Assembly: GCA_963277665.1 (NCBI GenBank)
Contig: OY728143.1
Location: 1,118,292,110 to 1,118,356,109 of the forward strand
Direction of reading: 5' to 3'
DNA from: Viscum album
Lineage: Eukaryota > Streptophyta > Magnoliopsida > Santalales > Viscaceae
DNA length: 64,000 bases
Shown: positions 49,546 to 62,399 of the stretch, one piece after another
How the letters are laid out: each line of letters starts with the position of its first letter
How positions within the stretch are numbered: the stretch's first letter is position 1
Made by a program: the position numbers and the translations under genes
The notes under the pieces: model-generated
What the model saw: the letters and a program-made list of their open reading frames with translations, nothing else
What the model was told of the DNA's origin: nothing
The model's database searches: none

Positions 49546-51805
49546 TGTACTTATTTTAATATATATATATATATATTATTGATTATTATAACTACATATA
49601 TACTGAATATATGTGATATTTATATCATATTTGAAATTATTTAAATAATTAAATCAAGATCTAATTAATAGTACCACGAATAACAAGTCAAAACATGTAT
49701 GGAAAACAAGGCGCTAACCCCAGAAAACGAAACATTAGCATCGAGTTATTTGGGGATGGGTATTATGAATTAATGTAAATAAATCATGGTATTATATTTA
49801 CTAATATGGTTCATTTATATATTTATAATAAAATTATAACCAATATACATGTGGTTTTAATGAGTACAATGAGTATCAGACATAATGTAAGGTTTTTCTC
49901 ATCTCAATTTTATTTCCACGAGACTTATGCCTTACTTAGCACTCCATTATATTTGTTAGTGTATATAATAACTAGGAAAATATTATATTATTATTATACA
50001 AAAATTTATAGGTATTTAAATATTTATTTGATGATATATGTTTCATTAAGTATATGTTTAAAATGTTACAAAATAGGTAAAGTTGTTTAATATAAATTTC
50101 CCTTCTTTGAGACACATGGCATGCACCTATTTTTATCTACAATGTTTATGAAATAATATTTAATAGATATATAATGAATATTTTTCCTTTAATGATATTT
50201 TATGATTCATTTAATTTTACTTAATGATATGGGTAGTATTATTCAAAGTTACCATGTGTTATGAGTATATTTCAATAGATTCGTCATTTATGGAGATTAT
50301 TTATGATCATGATTTAATTATTGAAGTTTTAAGATCTATACTTGAATAAAAATAATTAATTTTATAATCCTATACTTTTTAATTATATATTCATGTATTA
50401 TTACAATTTTATACTATTTGTTACCTAATAATTTTGAAAATGTTTTTAGGAAAATCCGATCTCTTTTCTCTTTTTGGTAAGAAATCTATTTTTTTTTTAA
50501 AATATTTCTAAAAATGGTTTTATTTTTTTTAAATGTTCATTAAAGATAATTTTAATTGAATAATTATTTGAAAAATGTATATGGTTTTAAAATATTCATT
50601 TATATGTTTTTAGAGCTATTTTCAAAGAAAACGTTTTTAAAAGATGTTTAATGTTTTTTAAAAAAATTCATAGAAGAGAGGATATTTTACTCAAGAATTG
50701 TTGTTAAAAGTGTTCTTCCATCTAATATTACATATATTTGTATTAAATATTCTTTTTAGGAAATGATCCAAGGGTTCAATTTATATTAGTTTTCATAATG
50801 ATTTATGTATTGATGAAATGGAGTTTATGAAACCCATTTCTCTTTCATGGGTTATATGTTTATTAATGCCATTCCACTTCTATGTATTTTATGATTTTGA
50901 AACATGATTATTTTCATAGGTTTTGATTTGATGAAATGATTATGAAACCTATCTATATTGCATAGGTAATGATATGACTACATGTTTATGACACCCATTT
51001 TATTTCATTGGTTAGGATATGAATGTTGACGATGTTGTGGAACAAGTATGTATGATTTAATTATGAGATTGGTGGGACATATATATATATAATGGATTTG
51101 GTAAACATTGACATATCATGAGAGAGACATGGTTGGAAAGGGGAGTGAACTTGGTTCAGTAAGTGAACTTTTTTTAATATGGTCTTGGGATTGAACATCG
51201 ATAACTAATATGGTTATAGGAGTGAACCATAACTTTCATGATGATATGGGTAGTGAACCCATAAAACAAAGATGTCCATAGGAGTGATGCCTTAAAATCT
51301 ATGGAAATAATTTTATATACTTATGTGTCAGCCAAAAATTCTATGTCTTATTCCAATGTTATTCTTTCACGAATTTTAATATTGATTCCATTATGATTCA
51401 TGACTTATAAACATTAAATATTTATTCCAGGATTCATGTTTAGGATCTCTATTTTTTAGGGTATGATCTCCTAATGTGATGATCATGTCATCATACCCTT
51501 ATCATCATGTTTATTCTTATATGTTTCATTTGTTTTCCCCTACTGAGTAACTATGCTCCCCCTTTCTATGATTCCATTCCCTAGGTTTGGAGGATATTTT
51601 TTATGTAAGATATGTCTATAAAGGGATCTATTAATGGAGAACCTAGAGGGAGATAATGTGGCTTAGTTATGTATATGTGCTTACATTTCCCTGTTTCCAA
51701 AGGCACTAGACTAATACAGTCTTTAGGTTTCTATTTCTGTAATGTATTAAGTATTATGCAAAAAATATGTCATTCTAATTTATGTTAAGTGGAGGTCTCT
51801 GTATG

Positions 51806-51816
51806 TGGTATCTGAG
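51806..51816 (+). other. Primer-binding site of element C
   Basis: TGGTATCTGAG, one mismatch from the initiator-Met complement. Confidence 0.85.
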
Positions 51817-51909
51817 AAAAGTTTTAGTTATTCTTTTGAATCTAGGATGAGAAAACCCTATTTATAACCATAAGGACATGTCTAACTATTATGAAACGTA
51901 TAGAAAAAT

Positions 51910-52125
51910 TTCCTGGAATTTTGGTAAATGATAGAGCATGACGTTTCCTAGAAATACATCTTTTTTATTGGATATTACAAGTGGATGTGGTTATGGAACA
52001 TATGTACCAGGGTGAAAAATCCAAAAATGTGCATCAGGCGTGAGTCTACCACAACCTAGTATATAAAAACATTCCTTTTCACACATCTAGTTTGACACTC
52101 CTGGGGGATATGCTTTTGAAATTCA
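51910..52125 (+). other. Leader block of element C shared with B and E
   Basis: CCTGGAATTTTGGTAAATG, ACAAGTGGATGTGG, ATGTACCAGGGTGAAAAAT and ACACTCCTGGGGGATATGC occur in order, matching E and B. Confidence 0.65.
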
Positions 52126-52299
52126 CAAACTATTTACAAACCATCATGAAGGATTTAAATAGGATTTTCCAATAAATAACCTAGGATAAAATTAAGGTGT
52201 CATATATTAAATAAGATGTATAATTTTAGACATTATATAGGTTTTCGTCATGATTATGTGGTTTCCCACTATGATTATTGATTCTTACACTATGCTTCT

Positions 52300-53350
52300 T
52301 GGCTTTAGTCAATGAATGGAACCTAAAGTCACTGTGTCCATAATGAGTGTGAATGAAAATGAAGTGATTATTCCCTTGATAATATGAATTCTATGGGTAT
52401 TGGAATGAAAAATATCATTTATATGCTTAGTCAATGTTCTCAACCAATAAAACATGATGGACTTCTAAATGTGCAAATGAGATAACAACATTCTATCGAG
52501 TCCTTCATGAGGCAACATACACATTATTTTATTGGGTATGCTGAAAAATCTTGTTTATAAATAATGGAAAAGTACCATTGAGAAGATATTATCCATTATC
52601 CAGTGTTCAGAACATGATAATATCATTTTGGCTATTTATCAGTTATAAGCGAAGAAAACTAGTGATGGGCTCTAATTAGGAATACAAGGCAGAAAGATGA
52701 AATTTAATCTATAGATTGGGATGATTTTAATAAATTATTTTTTAATAATTAATTTCCTCTAATTTTTCATATAAACTTGGATAAATAGTTTCTTGAGTTA
52801 AATAAAAGTGATAATGAATCATTAGGTTCCTATGAGGATAATATCATAGGACATCCAAGGTATGCTTATAGTATTGTCATCCAACCACAATTTAAGGTTG
52901 ACCCATTCATAAATGTCATAATGCTAAGTCTACAAAGGGCATTGGACACATGAAACTTTAGTGTCTATGAAGAGATAGTGATTTTTGAAATAAAGGTTAA
53001 ATTGGAGGTTGGAGTTATGTATCAATCTCATAGTTTTAAATAAAAGTAACATGGTGATCAAAGGGAAATATAAATACTGTGAAGAGAAGAAGATGAGATT
53101 TTATTTATGCTCTATGTGTGGAAAGTATCATGGAGGAATTTATCGTAAGGGGTATAATATATGTTTTTGATATTGAAAAGGATAGTCATCATGTATTTGA
53201 TTTCTAAAGTGATGGGAAGAGGTCCTCTAAAAATGTGAATTGAGATAAAACTACACAGAATGATCTTCCCATACATAAGTGCTCCAAGTGTAAGGATAAA
53301 GGGTGTTATGCTAAATAGTCACCAAATGTAAGAGTAGGTTATTATGATCA
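52300..53350 (+). pseudogene. gag: gag of element C (degenerate)
   Basis: The clearest part is near 52665-52850, where WALIRNTRQKDEI is followed after a stop by SIDWDDFNKLFF, FPLIFHINLDK and SDNESLGSYEDN. These align with LIQNTKEDDEV, MEWRELKDLFL and DENITKYEDN in gag of B. Worn knuckle remnants (CSMCGKYHGG near 53110 and HKCSKCKDKGCYAK near 53277) mark the C-terminal zinc-binding part. Stops and frame changes are frequent and the start is not defined. Confidence 0.75.
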
Positions 53351-53399
53351 GTGATAGAATCATATTAAATATATGTATAAATGTAAATCTCATTCAATT

Positions 53400-56300
53400 A
53401 TGATCTTTGATGATGGGTGCAATAAAAACATGGTGACTGGTACAATTACCATTAACTCTAGAACTACTAATGTCTTATTTGATTCGGGAAGAACCCATTC
53501 ATTAAAATATAAATAATTCTATTAGGGTATTAATATTCAACCCAAAGGATTAGATGTGGAATTAGTAGGGAAAATCCATAATGGTGTGATGATTTTATCT
53601 CAAATCTATGATTCCTCTTTAGTGGAATTTTTTTGGAAAGTGCTTCATGAAAATGTTTTCATTATTCCATTTGATGAATTTAATGAAATCTTAATCATTG
53701 ACTTGATTTATATTTATAAATCCCACAACAATTTTCAATGAATGGATGTTACATTTGATATTTCAAACTATCATATGACTATCTATTAATGTGATGATAA
53801 GTATGAAATTCCTATGGAGATTACTTCTAGTGCATGGGTCTTTATTCCCATTCAGAAAGTTGGTCACAAATGGTTGGGTAGAAAATTTAAATTCATGATA
53901 TTAAAATTATTTTGTACTTTGTGGATGTCTTTATTGAATAGTTTCCCAGCCTTTCACCTAAATGTGATGTTGATTTCCCAATAGAGCTCATACATGGTTC
54001 CACACAAATTTCAGACTCCCTAAAGAATTCTCAAAATTTAGTTATAGAATTTTAAGAAGAAATTCCCTGAAAACCATAATAAAGGATTCATTTGATGAAT
54101 TGTGTCACCTTGGGGTGCACCAATTCTTTTGCGAATGTAAATACAGATCAATATGACACTCAATTTATTGTTGTGAGTTGAACAAGATCACGATCAGGAA
54201 TAAGTATCCTTTTACCTACGTTGAGGACTTATTTGATCAACTTTTTGGATCTTAAAACTTATCCAATAATAAATTTTGTTTTGGATATCAGAAATTAATT
54301 TTCAAGGAAGTGGATAAAACATGAGGTCTTTTAGTAAAAGTTTTGGAAACTATGAAGATATAGTGATTCCTTTTGGTCTTACTAATTCCCCTTCTATCTT
54401 CATCAATTTGAGGAATTGAGTCTTTTGAGGTTACCTCAATTATTTTTTGGTAGTCATTATAGATGATATTATTATATATTAATATAGGAAGGATGATCAT
54501 TTAGAGAACTTGATAATTTAAATGAAAACCCTAAGGAAGGATTAGTTGTACGAAAAAATTACTATGTGTAATTTTTAGCTACAACAAGTTTAATTTTTGG
54601 GTCACACAATCTCAATAGATGGTATAATAATATATCCTTCAAAGATGAAGGCTATGGAATTTTGGAATAGAATAACCATAGTGACTGAGATCCATATTTT
54701 TCTTGGGATAATTGGATATTATTCATGGTTTTTGCAGAATTTATCGTGACTATATAATCCTATAACCAAGTTAACTTTGAAGGGTTCCAAGTTCCTGAAG
54801 ACATAATAATGTGAGGAAAATTTCCTTAAACTAAAGAGAAGCTTAATTATTGAACCTATTGTTATATTATCTAGTAGTATATAAGGGTTTTTAAACTATA
54901 GTAATTCTTACAATAATTGATTATGAATTTTTCTTAGGACAAATAACATTTTTATATGTTATTCCTCATTATAATTGATGATTCATTAAAAAATTACCCA
55001 AAACATGATTTGGATTTAGTAGTGGAAAATTTTTCATTAAAGAAATTGAGGCATTATCTTTATAGAGAAAATTGTGATATATATACAGATTATAAAATTT
55101 GGGAATATATATTCATAAAGAAGGAGTTTAACATGATCTAGATAAGATGGTCAGAGAATATAAAGGATTATGTTTACTCAATACATTACCACCCTGAAGA
55201 AGTGGACAAGATGGCCAATGATTTTAGTCAAAATGATCATGTTATCTTTTCAATGTTGAGGATCAAAAAGAGATCCAATATTTCTGTGTTTTAAATTGAT
55301 GTAAATGGAAATCTTAATTTATGGGAAAAACTATTTTCTTTCTCAATTGAATGTTCAACCCTATACCAAATTGAATATTAAAATGTCACAAAAGGAGGAT
55401 TTAGAGCCTTAAATGAAGGTAAGAAATGTTCCTGGGTTTAACCTTGACCAGGATGTAGTGATATGGTTTAGGAATTATGTATGTGTTTTGTACATACCGA
55501 ATTTGAAGATGGAGATATTAGAGGAATGTCATAGTTCTTCATTATATATTCATCCTAGAAGTGTGAAGATGTATAGATACATGAAAGAGTAATCCTGGTG
55601 GGATGGAATGAAGATATATATATATATGATTTTGTGTCATAATGATTGGTATTCAATATAGTTAAAACATAAAGTCAAAAGTATAAGCGGATATTGAATC
55701 AATTTCCCATATCTGAATAGAAATGTGATAAAATCACTATAAACATTCTCATTGGACTCCGTAAAAAATATAAATGGTTCAATGCTATACAGGTAGTAGT
55801 CGATCTTAAAAATAATTCAATACACTTCATTTCTATTAGAGAATAATTCACTCTAGATTATCTTTATAGGATATACATTATGTGTTATGTTTTCATGGAG
55901 TACCAAACTCTATTGTATTTGATCAAAATATGAGGTTTACCTTAATGTTATGGGGAAGACTTAAGTAAAAAATTGATATAGAATCATTTTTCAACACTAC
56001 ATAGAATCCTTATATGGATGGTCAGCCTAAAATCACAATTCATACCATGGATGATATAATGAGATATTGTTTTTCATATTTCAATGTTGTTTGGTATCAA
56101 CACCTTCCTCTAGTTTAGTTTAATTACAATGATAGATTTAACTCAGGAATTTTTATGGCCTCTTATGAATCCTTCTATGGGAAGAAATATAGTTCTCTAA
56201 CATTCTAGGATAAATTTGGAGGAAGAAATCTATTGGGGCATGATATAGCTAATGAAATGGTAGATAAGGTTAAAATCATTAAAGACAATATCAAAGAAGC

Positions 56301-56760
56301 TCAAAGTCAGTAGAAAAGTTATGTTGATAATAATCAACATGATCTATAATTTGAAGTCGATGAGACGAGTTTTCTATAAACATCCCCATCGAATAAGGAT
56401 ATGATATTTTGGTAGAAAGGGAAACAAATACGTAGGTATATAAGTCCCTCATAAATTATTGATCAAATTAGGATGGTAACCTATCATAGGAAACTTCCTC
56501 TAAATTTCACTCAAGTCCACAGTGTGTTCCATGTATCTATCTAGGGTAAGTACATACCTAAACCATCACATGTAATAAAATTAGAGGTCATACCACTAGA
56601 GAATGATCTCTCTTACATGGAATGACTAGTTGAAATTATGAATCATATAGAGAATATTATATATAAAAAAACTTTTCAATGTTTTGTCGACAAATCACTA
56701 GTTAGAGGAAGCTATGTTGGAAATTGGTTATATGGTGAGGCAAAACTATCCTCATTGGTT
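53400..56760 (+). pseudogene. pol: pol of element C (degenerate)
   Basis: Protease: TNVLFDSGRTHS near 53470 keeps the DSG triad, with Arg replacing the usual Ala. RT: IDDIIIY near 54460, with worn upstream motifs from about 54080. RNaseH: a KLRHYLYRENCDIYTDYKIW reading near 55040. Integrase: SWWDGMKIY near 55590, RKKYKWFNAIQVVVD near 55770 and VFHVSI near 56525. Pol end: LSYME followed by VEIMNHIENI (56608-56660). It then runs through a FEGEIHFKG-type tail into the polypurine tract, as in B. It cannot make a protein: stops and frameshifts are everywhere. Confidence 0.8.
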
Positions 56761-56798
56761 TATATCAGAATATCAAATTTTGAGGGAGAAATTCATTT

Positions 56799-56811
56799 TA
56801 AGGGGGTACAT
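56799..56811 (+). other. Polypurine tract of element C
   Basis: TAAGGGGGTACAT runs up to the 3' LTR start. Confidence 0.75.
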
Positions 56812-57914
56812 TGTAACACCTCGAGTTTTTTAGAACAATTTTTAAATAAATTAATTTAATTTAAATTCTTGAATTTCACACTACACTATGTTATTATTTT
56901 TTCTATGGTATAATGATATTATCTTGTGATATAGGAAACACTGAATAAGCTTGCGTTACAAGTAACACTTAGTTTCTACGAAACAACATATTATTATTAT
57001 AATGAGATAGTTATAACCTAGCCATTAAAATTAGTAATATGAATATTGATAAATACTTTTTAAATATTAGTTATAATGGTTTTATATAAATAAACCATAT
57101 TGATAGTGAGACATATAAGTTTTAGTAAAGTCCTTATATATTTGAAAATACAATTTTTTTAAAAGAGATACTTTTTATATTGTTATATAAAAAATAATAA
57201 AATTAATTTCATAAAATTTTAGAAATTGAATTTTTTAAAATAAAATTTATTTTGGAATTGATAGTGTCAAAAATATGTTATAGTGAATATATGGGATTAT
57301 TCTGAAAAACATCATTTTTTGATGAAAATCAACAAATACTAAATTTTAATTTAAAAATAGTTTATCATATAATATATTTATATTGTTAATTTACTTTTAA
57401 TTTTGTTTAAAAGTTTAATTATATAATTTCTATATAAATTAATTAAATTTAGGTCATGGGAAGTATTTTCACATTGAAATTGGATATAAAATCATTTATA
57501 ACTTTTAAAACTATTCTCTCAAAAACCCAATGTCATGAAATGTCTCGTAGATTTATTTTAAATTTACTTCTTCCACTTATGTTATTGGAATTTGGAAAAA
57601 ATTATTCAATAATTGGAGTTAGAATAATTTTAAAATTTTAATAATCAAAAATTAGTTTCTGACAAAAAATTGTAGTTGAAGTGATTAAAATTAATGACAA
57701 CTATTTGAATACAAAATTAGCATAATAAGGGACTAGTCCCTAAACATAAGGCCCAAATGACATATATATTTGATTAAAATCCATTGGATGGAAATATTTC
57801 TACTTAATTCTCTCTTTTATCAGTTTTGGACCATTATTGGAGCCACTTTTTATGGGAAAAACATGGGTGGAATTCCATTTTAAAAAAATTAGAATAATTC
57901 CACTCGTCCTCCAC

Positions 57915-57923
57915 TATAAAAAG
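57915..57923 (+). promoter_or_regulatory. TATA box in 3' LTR of element C
   Basis: TATAAAAAG in the same context as at 48771. Confidence 0.6.
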
Positions 57924-58264
57924 AAACTAAACCCTCACACTTATTCACACATCAGAATTCATTTTAATTATAAAAACACTACAGTAATATCCTCCAAAAA
58001 ATAATACATTTAACTTAGTATACTCACATTGGGAATAAAGCCATCCAATGAAGCCCTTGGGTGAAAACCAAAAGGAGTTACCCAAAAAAGAGGTAACATC
58101 CTTCCTCAAGATCCTTTTTTTTATTTTCATTATCGACCCCATAAAATATTCTTATTTCATGATTATATAATACACATCATATAATAAATATTGATTAATT
58201 TTGTTATTGTAAGGTTTTTACCTAAACTTACATACAATTCCATCTAATAGTTAACAGAATTACA

Positions 58265-58690
58265 GTTCTTGTGTATAGTGACCGACCACCTCACGAAATG
58301 TTGTTGATCTTTTTTCCTTTACCACTTATTAGGATCATTAATTATAAGAAACAATATATTTTTATTAAATATATTATATATTTAGTATTTCTTTGAGATT
58401 TTGGTATTCTTATATAAAATATACCTTCTTGGTCTCTATTTTTTATAAATAAGATAACTTTGTTTGTGGACGTGTGGACTACTGCCACCTCAAAGCGATG
58501 TGATTCATTTGAACATTACATGGAATGACACAATTTTGGGTTTAGTATAGTTATATGATATACAAAAAACAATAATTTTAATTTTATTATAATATATATT
58601 CTCATATTTTTCATTTAAATTATCTCTTTGATTATGATAAAAAATGGAAACATCGTTCCTGCCAAGGTACGACCAACTGTCTCCATGAAT
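58265..58690 (+). repeat. Three ~195-bp spaced motif blocks (C 3' LTR)
   Basis: GTGACCGACCACCTCACGAA, GGACGTGTGGACTACTGCC and GGTACGACCAACTGTCTCC occur at the same spacing as in the 5' LTR. Confidence 0.65.
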
Positions 58691-60955
58691 AATTTATTTC
58701 ATTTAATATTTACATCTGTTATAGATGATTATAAATACATATATAATGACTATATATGATATTAATATCATTTTTGAATTCTATAAATTATTAAATCTTG
58801 ATCTAAGTATGAGGGTTGTGAATAATAAGTCAAAATATGATGGAAAAACAAGGTGGTTATCACCACAAACATAACATTAGAATGGAGTTATTAATGAACA
58901 GGTTTTAAAAAGTCATATGATAATAATATATTGGGTCATATATAATAATATGGATCTATTATAGATTTATAATTTCCATATTATTATTATAAATTATGTT
59001 TTAATGAGTACAATTAGAGTCAAGACATAAGGTAAGGGGTTTCTCGTCTCACTTTTATTTTAGCGAGACTTATGCCTTGTTAACCACTCAATTATTTTTT
59101 GTGGTGTATATCAATACATTAAAATAAATATTGTTTATTAAAAATAGGTTTATGGGAATTTACATATCCATTTTAGTTTCTCTCTTTCTTGTGTTTTATG
59201 TTTCCAAGGGTACCAAATCAGTATTGTAGTTTTGTCTCAATTTTCCTTCTTTGAGATACATGCCACGATATGCACGTATGTTCTTATATGAGGTGTATAC
59301 ACTAAATTTTGACATGTTATATGATCAATAAAATTAATTTAATTATAATTTAAGATTAATTAATTTAATTTTCTTATATGAGGATTATAACGAAAATTTA
59401 CCATGTGGTATGAGTTTATTTCAATAATCTCATCTTTTATCAGGATTGTTTATGATTATGATTTCATTGATGAAATAATATGGTCTATGCTTCAAGAAAA
59501 AGCATGAATTTTATTATCTTATTCTTAGTCACTATATATTCATTTATAATTACCATTTCATAGTCTTTTGTACTTAATATAATTAAAGAAATGTTTCTAT
59601 GGAAATCCAATCTCATTTATCTTATAGGACAAAAATCTATTTTATTCAAAAAATCACATGTTCAAATAAAATTACAATGTTTTTTCCATATAAAATTTAT
59701 GTAAAAAGGATTTCAAATGGAATTTATGGATTTTAATGATTCATTTATATGTTTTCATATATATTTTCAATGAAAAATGATTTCAAAAATGTTTTTTTTT
59801 ATTTTAAAAAGTACTTTTTAATGACAAAATGATATTTTCCTCATGAAATGTTTCTAAAAGGATATTTAAAATTTATTTTACATAAGATATTACATATTTT
59901 TATCTTAATTATGATGTTTTAGGAAATGATCCAATGGTTTCATTCATATTATTTCTCAGAATTTTTATGTATTGATGGAATGATGTTTTTGAAACCCATT
60001 TCTCTTTCATGGGTTCTATGTTTGTGAATAATGTTCCTCTTCCATAAGTTTTATGCTTTTCAAGCCCACTTTTTCCCCTGGGATATGATTTGATGAGATA
60101 TTTATGTAACTTGACTTTTTTTCATGCGTAATGATATGATTACATGTTTATGACACCCATTTCATTTTATTGGTTATCATATGATTATTTATGATTTGGT
60201 GGAATATGTTTGAATGATTTCATTATGATATGGGTGGGACCTTTATCTAACTCAATTTAATTGGGTAATTACTTATATACCATGAGATAAACATGAATGG
60301 AATAGTTAGTGAACTCAGATCAATAAATTTCATTTTCAGCTAAGAGGGTATTCAGAGTGAACCTCCACTACTAAGAACACCATTGGAGTGAACCATGAAT
60401 ACCATGTTGGTATGGTGAGTGAACCCATATTAGTAGTGATTCCTTTAATACTATAGAAATAATTTAAAATTCTTATATGCCTTCCAAAAAGTATATGTAT
60501 TATTTCTATGTTATAATTTCATTGCTTATTCTCTTGATTCCCTAATGATTTATGTCTTATGAACAACTAATCATTATTTCATGATTCATGTTTATAATAT
60601 TTTTATATGTGGTATGAACTTATAATGCCATGATCACATTCTCATACCCTTATTCTGATTTTTTTACTTACAGATCTCTTTTTTACCCTTAATGAGAAAT
60701 TGAGATCACCCCTTTTTATATTTACTTTTCCCATGATATGAAGATATTTATTATGTATTATATGTCTAATATGGGTGATACTTATGGAATACCTAGTTGG
60801 TGATAATGTACCTCAATTATTTACTAGTGTTTCTTTTTCCATGTTTCCAAAGGCACTAGACTAATACAATATTTGAGAGTCTATTTCTGTAATGATTTAA
60901 GTATTCCTCAAAAAAGATGTAAATTTAATGGTTATTAAAGAAAGGGTCACAATAT

Positions 60956-60960
60956 TAACC
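60956..60960. repeat. Target-site duplication, right copy (element C)
   Basis: TAACC, identical to 47667-47671. Confidence 0.9.
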
Positions 60961-62399
60961 TTACTAGATAATAAAATAATCTCAATTAAATCTTCAATTA
61001 GTCCATATGTCCTCAAATCTAATAAAGGAGAGCATTTATATGAGGGGGCAGTTACTAATTGTTATCTATAAAATGATTCAACTACAATTAATCTATACAT
61101 AACCTGAGGGTATCATATGGTTTATTGGATAAATAAATGGTGAACCCTAAAGAGAATATAGGGTCATACGAACCCTTTGTCTTCTAGGTCTCGTAAATTT
61201 ATTGAGTTCTAAAATTTCAGTAGGATATATCAATTATAGTGGGTTATATACAAGATTCAGTAAGGGAATGATCTCTACAGTGATGGTACATCTCTCTTAG
61301 GGGTAGTCCAGAAAAGACATCAATACAAAAATATCTATATTGTTATATTTTTGAGTAATTTTATCTTATTTTACTCCTTGATCATTTAGAAAAATAAAAT
61401 AAAACTGGAACGACACTTTGCATAGCCCAAAAAGACCGGGTCCATCTCGATTTTCATGGACATATCATTTACACTTGTGAATATAGTTACCTCACATGGG
61501 TGATTAAAAAGACACCCTATGGTGTTAAAAACTAATATTGGGGTAATAAATAACTGATCTATCCATATAGAGAATAATTTCAAAGACAATCACCTCAGGG
61601 GAAACTAGATCCATAAGAAACATTAATAGGAAAACCCTAAGTGGAACTCTTTACATTGGAGTACACTCTCTGATAATACTCCAAACTGAGTATCAAGAGA
61701 AATCACACTAAAAAGGTACTGTCTTTAGATCCCATCAATTTCCAAAATATCCAAATATATAAATGATTGTGAAGTGCCTATATCATGAAAGGTATGTACA
61801 AAAATCCAGGAAACTAAAATCATACCCTGTAATGTAGAAATTTTAACACATTAATCCTAAGGGAGAGGCTATACTGTATGTAACTCGCCTGATTCAGGGG
61901 CCTATGCTATAAGATGACCTCCATGAGTGTAATGATGTGAACTTTTATAAATGAAATTACTTCTATAAATGAGTAAATTTCTTATTTATAAAATATGTTA
62001 TAAAAACACATGTAGTAATTTGTATTGTTTGGAGTATTATATGGTAAAAAAATTAAAATTCCATTTAGAATCAAAACCATTGATAATACAGTTATTGTAA
62101 AGTGACCATTAAGGTTAGTATATTATTTTTTTAAAAAAATTAATTTTAAACAGACATAGTGATGTCCTTGAACCGTATGTTAATACACAAGGAATCTTAT
62201 TTATAAAATCTATTCTGGGAAATAACAACACTATCATTTTCCATCCACCGAGAACAAGATGATATTAAATAACTAAATCATGAGTGAAACCATTTAGGTT
62301 TGATGTTCAGTCCTATTAGGATCGTATCCCAAAGTAATTCACTAATCTATCACCAGAAAATATCACCCTCACACACCTTGTCTATAGATAATTCATAGG
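60961..62399 (-). pseudogene. gag-pol: Element D gag end, protease and first part of RT
   Basis: On the minus strand a HHYTHGGHLIA reading near 61920 fits the last zinc knuckle (family form GHxxxDCP). The protease follows with FHDIGTSQSFIYLDIL near 61750, a worn form of LFDTGASHSFIS. Towards 60961 there is an RT-like reading with SGYV..INC and ITISNCPLI, the worn counterparts of the RLCIDYR and [12 protein letters not shown] blocks. RT then resumes on the far side of C at 47666. A 67-codon ORF at 61386-61589 is an open patch within this pseudogene. Right of about 62000 I cannot recognise gag. Confidence 0.7.

Larger units (their letters stand above)
47672..51804 (+). mobile_element. 5' LTR of element C
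   Basis: It starts TGTAACAAC. The end near 51803-51804 is set by the primer site two bases on. A TATA box lies at 48771. Three ACTACC/CTACTG motif blocks 194-197 bases apart (49127-49545) follow. R/U5 carries GAGTGAACC-type repeats near 51145-51290, the plus-strand form of the TTCACTC anchors in E. Confidence 0.88.
47672..60955 (+). mobile_element. Element C: full-length, heavily decayed Ty3/gypsy chromovirus
   Basis: A 13.3-kb element with LTRs of about 4.13 and 4.14 kb, initiator-Met-type primer site, worn gag-pol, polypurine tract and an exact TAACC duplication. It lies inside the reverse transcriptase of element D, on the opposite strand. Gag, leader, LTR start and pol end all resemble element B. 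The coding parts are far more damaged than in B, so C is likely the older insertion although its duplication is intact. Confidence 0.9.
56812..60955 (+). mobile_element. 3' LTR of element C
   Basis: It starts TGTAACACCTCGAG and matches the 5' LTR throughout, for example GTTTCCAAAGGCACTAGACT near 60843 and 51693. It ends in a worn terminus before the TAACC duplication. The three spaced motif blocks recur near 58273, 58466 and 58663. Confidence 0.88.
20529..62399 (-). mobile_element. Element D: minus-strand chromovirus broken by three later insertions
   Basis: The pieces, read on the minus strand from right to left, are: gag end, PR and first half of RT (60961-62399); rest of RT, RNaseH and IN (45415-47666); end of IN and chromodomain (35366-35619); LTR (about 35335-32701 and 20551-20529). 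The gaps are filled exactly by C, E and B. The RT reading resumes across C, and the IN end resumes across E. The 5' LTR is not seen; LTR H begins at 62400 where gag should continue. All coding parts are heavily worn. Confidence 0.8.
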
